From the NCBI RefSeq assembly GCF_000151665.1, contig NW_013171867.1, positions 780,427 to 844,426 of the forward strand: DNA of 64,000 nucleotides, written 5' to 3'. Shown in pieces: positions 45,404 through 54,005 of this stretch; the first letter of the stretch is position 1; every line of letters starts with the position of its first letter. Below the pieces are notes generated by a model. It was given only the letters and a program-made list of their open reading frames with translations. It had not been told where the DNA came from and did not search any database. The stretch comes from Blastocystis hominis. Its lineage: Eukaryota; Sar; Bigyra; Opalinata; Blastocystidae. The position numbers were made by a program, and so were the translations under genes.

Positions 45404-47691
45404 ATCTTGGTTGCTTTGGATTACATTGTCTACAGCCTGCTGAATCCAATCCGAAAACTAAAGAATCACACACGATCCTAATACCCACATTGAAAACAAA
45501 GTGGTGGAGCAAACCTCTCTTTCCCGCTCTGAAATCAGCAAAATCGTCTTCCTTGGCGGCAATGGCTTTCACCCCACTTTTCCTGTACACAGACCCATCT
45601 GGATTATTGATCTCAACAGTGCATGGCTTGAAATGGATCAGTTGCCCAGGCAGCAGACACGGCTTCACCGGCTCTCCATTCGCTCTCTACCATTCATTTC
45701 GCTCCATGTTTCAACAGCCTGCTTCCAGTTCTTCTCATAGAGAACCTTTTCGGCTGGAATCTGCGAATCGTCGCTATAAAACAAGTCCTGTAACCTGGGG
45801 TGAGACCAAGGCAGCAAGCACCAGAACAGCTCCAGTTTGGTTTTCTTGCAGTGGCAAAGCCCAGAAACGATATCGTCCTGCAGATTGATGTAGGTCTGCG
45901 CAGAGAAGCGAGGGAATAAATCATCTCCCATGATGGTCGTGAACGTGTTTGCAAGTGTGTCGGGCACCAGACAGGGAGAAAGAGTTTGTCTCGGTGGATC
46001 GAATGTGTAGCACGTGTTCGGGAAGTCGCGTTGCAGCGCCAGCGAAAGTAGCGACGCCACGCCGCCGCCCATGGAATGTCCTGTGATGATTAACCGCGTG
46101 AACGACGTGATGTGCGAACGAACGGAGTGTGATATCTCGATATCTGTGAGATTGGGACGATTGTGCAACAATGCTGTGAGAATGTTGCTCTCCTCTAAAC
46201 TCTGCAAGATGCTCTCCGTGACCAGAAGCATTCCCTGCTTGTTAAACGTCGCAATCGTATCCACTTGGTGTGTGTATGCGTTCTTTCCGTTAAATCCATA
46301 TCGATTTCCCAGGCTTTCGAGTGATACGGGTCCTATTTGGAATCCGAGCTTTCAGATTTTCTACGACTCAGCATGTCGGTGAGCACGTTCGCCAGCGTTT
46401 TCGTTCCGCGAACACACAAAACCACAGCGTCGGTGTAGTAATCGTACGCTAGAAGCCACGGAGTAGCGTCCAGACTACGACTCAATGAGTGTTTTGGAAT
46501 CGAACTTGTCGTCTAGAGAGTAATAAATCAACTCTCCCTTGCACTCTTCGATCAGAGTGCTCATTGTTACAACTTCTAAAATAGAACTCCTTCCCTCGAT
46601 GAGTCGTTTTCGAATTTGCCGAAGCATGGAAACGAACGGAGGCACTTTCCCCTCTTTCATTTTTCGAAGCGATTCGCTACGTTCAATATATAATGAAGGT
46701 CATAAGCTACAAGGAAACGCCATAGATCGCATTTGCATATTCCGCATAGTGCTTTAGCTCATTAAGCACTTCCTTATTCGTAAATAACGTTTCTTCCTGT
46801 TCGATTGGGTGGCTTTGCAGCTCTTCGGGGTGTTCTTTCAGATAAACGAGGTATTGGTCGAGTGGGAGATTCTTTACGACGTTGAGTGGAACGCCGCTCT
46901 CGCGTTTGTGGTGCCAAACGAGATTGTTGAGAAGCAGACCGCAGATGATGTCGGTGAAGCAGAGATCTTGAAAGGACGACGTCGATAGGAGGGTCTCTGC
47001 CAGCATGCCTAGCGTCTCGTCATTACAAACTACCCGAATCACTGCGGATTCCAAGATTCGTTTCAGTCCCGTTTTCGTGAACTTCGGAACAGTGAGCAAA
47101 ACGAGAGACACGGTTACCAACCAGGATTCCAGAGAGGTCAAGACGCAGTAGCTAGTGATACAGAAGGTGAACTCTTTTGAAACAAGGGTTTTTGTTATGA
47201 TGAGCTACATAGGTACAACAAAATAACGAATACCACAAACCACAAAGGAGAGTTTATCGTATTCAATACCATCAGTGTAAATACGTGAATAGTAAAAAAG
47301 AGGCTCACTCCCCTTCTCTTGCTGCTTTACAAAATCAAGGAATCATAAAAATAGAATAAGGATATCTCAAGTACGGTGCCCTTCATTGCCAGATGCATGA
47401 TAAGGAAGGAAGTCTATAATAGCAACGGAACCAGCTTCAGATACCAGAGAAAGCTTTGTATGGGCTATTATTTGAACGAAAAAGAACAAATTGTATGGTC
47501 CTCTACATCATTAGATAGAATGGTGAGAAAAACGGTAGGCCTATGTCCGGAAACACCTGATTATACAATTGAAGGGCACGAAATAGGAAAATAGAGCACA
47601 AAGCTCTGTACAGCAAGTCTAGGCCCATCAGCATCGTTGAATCGTCGTCCCCGATATAGTTTCTCTTGTGATTAATCAATAATTTCACCAT
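45404..47691 (-). CDS. Sn1-specific diacylglycerol-lipase-like enzyme, stop made by poly(A)
   Basis: Class 3 lipase fold. The nucleophile serine is in G-H-S-M-G-G-G (codon 46075-46073). Before it lies A-T-P-W-L-L-A-Y-D-Y-Y...V-L-C-V-R-G-T, the strand and R-G-T typical of DAG lipases. After it come T-F-D-P-P-R (candidate aspartate) and a C-terminal L-L-P-G-Q-L-I-H-F domain with H near the end. A helical region at 47141-46707 precedes the lipase part. N-terminal membrane-like segments from 47691 are tentative. A phase-consistent 31-nt intron ends at 46477 with TGAGTCGTAG. There is no stop before the element: the in-frame T at 45404 precedes TCAT and TGTTTGTT, giving UAA after poly(A). The next gene's ATG is only 31 bp further on. 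Confidence 0.72.
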
Positions 47692-47742
47692 CGCATGAAT
47701 AATACACTTTTGTCCTATTATTGAAGTTCATTTTATTTTTGC

Positions 47743-48276
47743 ATGCTTGCATTATGTCCCCTTACGGCTCTAGCGCGCGGGGTTGTGTCTAGGTAACGTG
47801 CTGCGAGTCTGAATTCAACGTAGAGGCTTTGTTACTATTCACTTCCATACTCCAAATGGTGAAACAAAGACAGTGAAGGCAGAACCCGGTGAAAATCTTC
47901 TTCGTGTTGCTCAGCACAATGATATCCCTTTGGAAGGTTTCCATTTCCTCATTACATTGAATTATAGGTGCCTGCGAGTGTGGTTTAGCTTGTGCTACTT
48001 GCCATGTAATTCTTGACAAGAAGCATTACGATGCCATTCCTGAGCCAACAGAAGAGGAGGAAGATTGCCTTGACAATGCCTCTGGCATCACAGAAACGTA
48101 TTGAGTGATTGAAATAGGATAATCGGTAGCTCGCGCCTCAGTTGTCAAATCAAAGTGAATGAAGACATGGACGGAATGGAGGTGCGTGTTTTCCATATAC
48201 TATCTTACCACCTAGGTCACGGTCCCCAAGATTACCCGCAACTTCTATGTCGATGGTCATGTTCCCAAGCCGCATT
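47743..48276 (+). CDS. Mitochondrial-type [2Fe-2S] ferredoxin, stop made by poly(A)
   Basis: Adrenodoxin-type electron carrier, probably in the mitochondrion-related organelle (iron-sulfur assembly or hydrogen metabolism). Exons 47743-47792, 47824-47936, 47968-48097, 48130-48181 and 48216-48276 keep phase; introns are 31-34 nt. The 135-aa product has a short Leu/Ala/Arg presequence. Cluster ligands lie in C-E-C-G-L-A-C-A-T-C, plus C in E-E-D-C-L and the family's fourth cysteine position. The C-terminus V-P-K-P-H matches where plant and stramenopile homologues end. Right after that His codon comes T48276, then 4 nt and TGTTTTCC, so poly(A) would yield UAA. The genomic frame otherwise reads on to a TAA at 48330 through low-complexity residues. 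Confidence 0.9.
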
Positions 48277-48280
48277 CGTT

Positions 48281-48295
48281 TGTTTTCCTCAAACA
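48281..48295. terminator. Overlapping 3'-end elements (palindrome), degenerate
   Basis: TGTTTTCCTCAAACA: TGTTTTCC on plus for ferredoxin and TGTTTGAG on minus for the UNC93-like gene. Both genes have an in-frame T exactly 5 nt upstream of their element. Confidence 0.6.
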
Positions 48296-48299
48296 CAAC

Positions 48300-49907
48300 A
48301 GTTACTCATTTTCTTCTTCTCCTTCACAATAAAAGTCACATACCCAACATAGGCGCCCAACACCAAGCAGGTAGTGATCACCAGTTCGCACAAGAACTAC
48401 ACATTCTACCCTTTCTTCCATTCTTACTTGCGTCGGCGTGCAGCTCTTCGCTCCGTCCGATACAAACAGCGGCATGTAGAACAGCGGCACCGCGAATCCG
48501 AAGCATTGCAGCTACTCTCGACCTCTCTCTCCATGCCTACCATTCGGAAAACCGAGTTCGCGTTCGTGCGATCGGACACGAAATACTGATTCACCGTCGC
48601 CAAGCACTACGACTCATCGAGGTCTTCGCGCCTCTACCTCCGTCTGGAACCCCGCATCCGCGATCGCCATCACCACGCCTGTGGCGTAAATCAGCCAGTT
48701 CTGCATCGAGTTGGCGAACCAGGAGAGCGCGATGGCGGTCAATTCGCAGAACACCGCGACCGAAACGACCACGAGATGGCCGAAGCGATCGCTGACCCAG
48801 CCGTGGATGAAGGAGAAGACGACATCGACGATGCAGTACACGCCGGTCATCGTGCCGACGGTGGCCAAGTTGACGATTTGGCGCGTGAACATGTTCTGCA
48901 GGAACACTTGCTGATAGCCGTCGTTGAAGAAGAAGCACAGCAGAAGCAGCATTCGCGGCGTCATGGCGGTGTGCAGCACGGACTGAATCTCGCTGAGAAC
49001 GCCGCGAGACTGCGGGGAGGAGGCTTTTTTGTCGGAATCTGTGTCTTCTTTGACGGTTCTTTCGTTGTTTTCGGGGGACTCGGCGGTCAACTGACCGTCG
49101 GAAGACATGATGACCACTTCGCTGGGAGGGGAGACGACGACTCGCTTGAGGAAGCCCAGGGGGATCACGGAGAAACCCGCCATGCAGCCAAGGAAGATGA
49201 AGAGGATGGACGTGCTGCCGTTCCAACCGTTGTGGATGTCCGAGGAAATGCCCAACAGATCGACGAGAACGCCGGAGGTAATGCTACCCAACGCCTGGGT
49301 GTGAGAGAAAACAAATAAGGAGGGAATACGCTGCCGAACATGTAAATAGACATAAAAATACCAGACTTCTTGCCTCGGTCAGAGTCGTTCGAGTTGTTTC
49401 CTAAAATGATGCCTTGCGAGGCCCAAACCATCTAAAATTCATAGAGAGCGGATAGAAGTACGGCAGATAAAAAGCCATGGCACGCACAGATAAGATAGGG
49501 TACAACAGGCAGAATATAAGAGAATTGGGATATGTATATTCTGGAAATGATAGTGGAAAGCAAAAACTACATGTAGGAAAAACCGCACCAAAAAATCGTT
49601 CGTTCTGCACTTCCAAACATCTTAATTACGCTGGGAACAAGGAAATTGGAAAACGCGTTGACGATGTTAACGATCGCCATACCGATGGAACCTATGTTCC
49701 CTACAGTGAAGTAACCCGATAGCCAATACCGAGAATGGGCACCGCAAAATTCATAAAGGCATTCGTTCCTACAGTCAACAAGTCTCAACAGCCCCTACCG
49801 AAGAAATTGATGCCAAAAGCTACACTAAGTAGAGCCACGTTGATAGCATTCATTTTGGTCCCCCCTTGAACTTCTGACTTGTTTATTACAGGCTCACAAA
49901 TGCTCAT
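48300..49907 (-). CDS. UNC93/MFSD11-like major facilitator protein
   Basis: At least nine exons separated by introns of 29-35 nt, among them 49797-49768, 49733-49705, 48632-48602, 48544-48516 and 48429-48399. The product is a polytopic membrane protein. The N-terminal half has G-N-I-G-S-I-G-M-A-I-V-N-I-V-N-A-F-S-N-F and W-A-S-Q-G near 49430, marks of UNC93-type transporters. The second half has a charged cytosolic loop, then R-x-L-L-L-L-C-F-F-F-N-D-G-Y and G-W-V-S-D-R-F-G (the MFS motif A form) near 48790. Substrate unknown. The last frame ends with K-K-K-M-S-N and T48300, then GTTG and TGTTTGAG: a poly(A)-made UAA fits. A genomic TGA lies only 9 nt further, inside the element. Confidence 0.8.
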
Positions 49908-49909
49908 TT

Positions 49910-50559
49910 TTCTTGAAGATTGACGCCGCATAAACTGGTATTCGATATACTTTTTTTTGAAATGAATTAAGTTCTGTAGTGATGACGCTTGGGTGCCCCG
50001 CGATTCTTGTTTCTTCTCAAAACACAATTAAATCTCTTATACCAATAATCAATTTCTCGATTTTCTCTCTTATATTGGGTGCCCAACGTGTTAACTCAGT
50101 CCATACTATTCGGCAGTAGTTGTAGGACATGGCACAGATCATACATCGATTTAACCTACAAATTAGTTGGACATATCGTGCAATACAGTCTCATGCTAAA
50201 AACACAAATAAAAAGAATCACCTTTCGTTTCGTTCATATATCCCTTTCTTGAAGAGTTTACGTTGTTATCGCAAACATTGGTATTTGGGTTGAGGTAAGG
50301 TAATAGTTGTTGTACAGGCTTCTGAGACTTGTTAAGCAAGCTTATCCACCTTTTTTGACTCGACAGAGCAGTCAATAATTGCGCTCACGTAGATGGTTAT
50401 TCCAACTCAGATTTTTGCGTAATTCCAGTTCTGTCGTAAAGAGAATACTTGGACGATCCGAGAACGACGATTAGTTTTGGTTTATTCGCACACCTTCCCA
50501 CCATGGTTCTCACTCCTCCACCAGTTTCTACAAAGCCTCTTTCCACCTCCTGTATATTC
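49910..50559. other. Intergenic
   Basis: About 650 bp, partly pyrimidine-rich (50570-50700 is inside the next gene). No ORF or RNA gene seen. Confidence 0.4.
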
Positions 50560-50567
50560 AACAAACA
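50560..50567 (-). terminator. TGTTTGTT 3'-end element of PAF1
   Basis: Perfect motif in context T-GGGG-TGTTTGTT, the T at 50572 being in frame with the last PAF1 exon. Confidence 0.75.
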
Positions 50568-50571
50568 CCCC

Positions 50572-51681
50572 AATATTCGGCTTCATTGTACATTTCGTAC
50601 TTCTCCGTTTCTCTCACTTTCACCTTCTCCACTTCGATTCCCACATTCTCCGTCCTCCTCGAAGCCTTCTACCGCTTATTCCTTCCTCCCATACCAACAT
50701 GTCCCATCAGCGAATACACATAGTCGTTCATCAGCGGAATATACCTCGCAATGCCTCCCTGCGATTCAGGGTCCCAGTCCAACGCGATGATTTCCTTGCT
50801 TGCCTCACCCCGGATCGGGCGAATCTGCGAGCAATCGTACGATCGCTGCCACTCCAACACTTGCTCTTCTTTCCTCGACGCACCCGAGGACGCTGCAGGC
50901 TTCAGCTGCTCGCAGTAATTGATTCCGTGGGCTTCTACGCGTCAGCTAGGACGCCAAATCGCACGATGGAAGCGAAGGAAGGAGTTCAGCTCGTCGGATT
51001 GATTGCCGTCGTCTTCGAATCGCTGCAATGAACCAGCTCCACAGAACGTACCACCAAACGGTAGTCGAAACACGCACTGACCTCGTCGGGAAGCACCTCC
51101 CACACGGCTTCGGCCACCACGTTGGGGTTGTCGGGACGCGTGAGCGGGATCGGAGCGAACGACTGCTCGATTCGCTCTTTCTTTGAGGAGGCAGGGGAGC
51201 TGCGAGGCGAGGACGGCTGCGAGGAGCGGGAAGGCTGCTTGGTGGTTGTGGAGAGACTGCCATACTCCATGAAGCGGAGCCAGGAATCGGGAGTTTCGTT
51301 GATTAGATTGGACTTTTCGTTCTCGTCAAGATCCGCAAAGAGAACCTGGTCTTCGGGACTCATGGACTCCTTCACTGGACCTGCTTCTAGTAAAATAAGC
51401 GACTAGGAAAAGAAATACGAGAGTATTTGTCGTAACCAATGATGGGAAAGTCCACCTGGCGAATACTGAAATGGACGGGCCATCTATAGTCTGTGTAAAC
51501 ACTTGATTCGGGTAAAAACTCGCTTAATCTTTGGAATTAGCCAAATAGACGAAGAGTGAATACCCCGAACTATCGAACGGAATATTTAAAAATCGGGGGC
51601 CGACGGGGATCTCTGGAATACTACAATGGTAGAAACGACTTGTTCGCTGCCATACTCGTTGCCCATTTCCAAGTTGCACAT
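50572..51681 (-). CDS. PAF1: PAF1, RNA polymerase II-associated factor 1, stop made by poly(A)
   Basis: Core subunit of the Paf1 transcription elongation complex in the nucleus. Diagnostic blocks: F-M-C-N-L-E-M-G-N-D-I-P-E-I-P...F-L-N-I-P-F-D at the N-terminus (the family's C-R-V-x-Y-x-N-x-L-P-x-I-P...K-F), then D-x-V-L...S-W-L-R-F-M-E-Y and a C-terminal E-W-Q-R-S-Y-D with R-Y-I-P-L-M-N. Introns of 30-35 nt keep phase, including one ending GACGCGTAG (about 50969-50940) and one that removes the TAG at 50684 (GTTGGT...GCGGTAG, 30 nt). The last exon ends in Asn-Glu-Ala-Glu-Tyr with in-frame T50572, 4 nt and TGTTTGTT. The true start may lie upstream of ATG 51681; frame is open to about 51790 without an ATG. 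Confidence 0.8.
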
Positions 51682-52161
51682 AAATCCGGATTTAGCATCT
51701 GTGATCGAGACAGAATTTGGTTCCTTGGAGCTTACACTGCATTTGAAACAGATACCTGGTTCATTCTGCGAAATTGCTTCTGTTTTCGTTCTTAGACAAT
51801 AGTAATAGAAAAATAAGAGAGTATCCGAAACAAACAAAGGAAATACTAGCTTGATGCGAACAGGAAGTGTGGCTGTGAATAGAACGGGTCGTTTTGTATA
51901 AAAATTCTCTGTCTAGATACACATCAGCGCGTTTTTCGGACCTAAAGAAGTGTTTCTTTCCTATTCCGTTTCTATCATCGATAGGAAACCGAGTGCACAA
52001 GAGATGCATGCGCAATGGCCTTTAAACAATTGCCTTTTCACTTCCCCAGGTTTCCCTGTTTCTCCGTTCTAGAAAATTCGACAGTGCCGGTCGATTCTTA
52101 TTCTATTCTTTATACTTAGTGAAAGCAGTACGAATTATTTTCTCTCTCCTCACCGAGTAGA

Positions 52162-53055
52162 ATGCAACGTGTTGCTAGCAGAGGTTCGACCCTTATCAGA
52201 AGATGTTTTGCTACCGGAAAGGAACTCAAGTTCGGAGTGGAGGTGCGTATTCCAATGAATTTCCTAACGCGTAGGCTCGTAACGCCATGCTTCGCGGAGT
52301 GAATGCTCTTTCCGATGCCGTGGAGACGACTCTGGGACCGAAGGGTCGCAACGTCATTATTGATCAGCCCTACGGTGCTCCCAAGATCACGAAGGACGGA
52401 GTGACTGTTGCCAAGTCGATCGAGTTCGAAGACCGTTTCGAGAACATGGGTGCTCAGCTGGTTCGTCAGGTGGCGAACAAGGCCAACGAGGCTGCTGGAG
52501 ACGGAACGACGACCGCTACGGTGCTTGCCCGTGCGATCTACGCGGAGGGCTGCAAGTCGGTGGCTGCGGGTCTGAACCCGATGGATCTGCGCCGCGGCGT
52601 GAACATGGCCGTGGACGCGGTGGTGGAGGAGCTGCGTAAGATGACGAAGAACGTGAGCTCGAACGAGGAGATCATGCAAGTGGCCACGATCTCGGCGAAC
52701 AATGACCAAACGATCGGCAAGCTGATCGCCACCGCGATGGAGAAGGTGGGCAAGGACGGCGTGATCACGGTCCAGGACGGCAAGACGCTGTCGGACGAGC
52801 TGGAAGTGGTGGAGGGCATGAAGTTCGATCGCGGCTTCATCTCGCCGTACTTCATGACGGACACGAAGACGATGAAGACGGAGATGGAGGACCCGGCGAT
52901 CCTCCTCTACGACAGCAAGATCTCCACGGTGCAGTCGCTGCTGCCCATTCTGGAGAACATTGCGCGCGAGGGTCGCTCGCTGGTGATCATCGCGGAGGAC
53001 GTGGACGGCGAAGCACTCTCCACGCTGATCCTCAACAAGCTGCGCGGCGGACTGA

Positions 53056-53089
<34 letters not shown>

Positions 53090-53879
53090 CAACCGCAAGA
53101 ACACGCTGGCCGATCTGGCGGTGCTGACGGGCGCCACGCTGATCTCGCAGGAGACGGGCCAGAAGCTGGAGTCGGCGACGATGGACATGCTGGGCTCGGC
53201 GAAGAAGATCACGATCACCAAGGACGACACGGTGATTCTGAACGGCCAGGGCGCGCCGGAGGCGATCGCGGCTCGCTGCGAGAACATCCGCTCGCTGATC
53301 TCCACGACGCAGTCGACCTACGAGAAGGAGAAGTTGGAGGAGCGTCTGGCGAAGCTGAGCGGCGGCGTGGCCGTGATCAAGGTGGGCGGCGCCTCCGAGG
53401 TGGAGGTGGGCGAGAAGAAGGACCGCATTGAGGACGCTCTGAACGCGACCCGCGCGGCCGTGGCGGAGGGAATCGTCGTGGGCGGCGGCGCGGCGCTGCT
53501 GTACGCGTCGAAGGCGCTGGAGGGCCTGAAGAGCAAGGCGGCGAACTTCGATCAGAAGATCGGCGTGGACATCATCGAGAAGGCGATCCGCGTGCCGTGC
53601 GCGACCATCGCGAAGAACGCCGGCGTGGAGGGCGCGGTGGTGGTGAACACGCTGCTGAGCGGCAACGACAAGGAGATGGGCTACAACGCCTTCACCGGCG
53701 AGTACACCAACATGTTCAGCGCGGGCGTGGTGGATCCCACGAAGGTCATTCGCACGGCGCTGGTCAATGCGGCGGGCGTGTCGTCGCTGATGACCACCAC
53801 CGAGTGCATGATCGCGGATCTCCCCGCCAAGGAGCCTGCGATGCCGGCGATGCCCCAGGGAATGGGAGGCATGTACTAA
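52162..53879 (+). CDS. HSP60: Mitochondrial chaperonin 60
   Basis: GroEL-type folding chaperonin of the mitochondrion-related organelle. Exon 1 (52162-52242) encodes a 27-residue presequence with many Arg and Ser residues, cut at about F-A-T-G. A 32-nt intron (52243-52274) follows and exon 2 runs 52275-53879; 561 aa in all. Clear marks: [20 protein letters not shown] (ATP site), G-F-G-D-N-R-K, G-G-G-A-A-L-L and the terminal G-M-G-G-M-Y. Third positions are strongly GC-rich, as expected for high expression. Stop is a genomic TAA; the 3' element is 28 nt downstream. Confidence 0.98.
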
Positions 53880-53906
53880 GTGTAAGGGGATTCATGTATT
53901 ATGGCG

Positions 53907-53914
53907 TGTTTGTT
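53907..53914 (+). terminator. TGTTTGTT 3'-end element of cpn60
   Basis: Perfect motif in the TGGCG-TGTTTGTT context also seen at the ends of the coiled-coil and NOL9 genes. Confidence 0.7.
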
Positions 53915-53990
53915 TTGAGGCAAGAAGGTGATAATGATAATAAATAGTAAATAATAAATGATAATAATAATAATGTTAATGTGTGTGTGG

Positions 53991-53998
53991 AGCAAACA
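53991..53998 (-). terminator. TGTTTGCT 3'-end element
   Basis: Same variant as in the palindrome at 5378. Eight nt past the genomic TAG of the next minus-strand gene. Confidence 0.65.
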
Positions 53999-54005
53999 GG
54001 ACAGA

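Noticed and set aside
51830-52015. Small minus-strand ORF of 58 codons ending at T followed by 4 nt and TGTTTGTT
   Set aside because: The 3' arrangement fits the element rule, but codon composition is not protein-like and phase agreement alone has a one-in-three chance.
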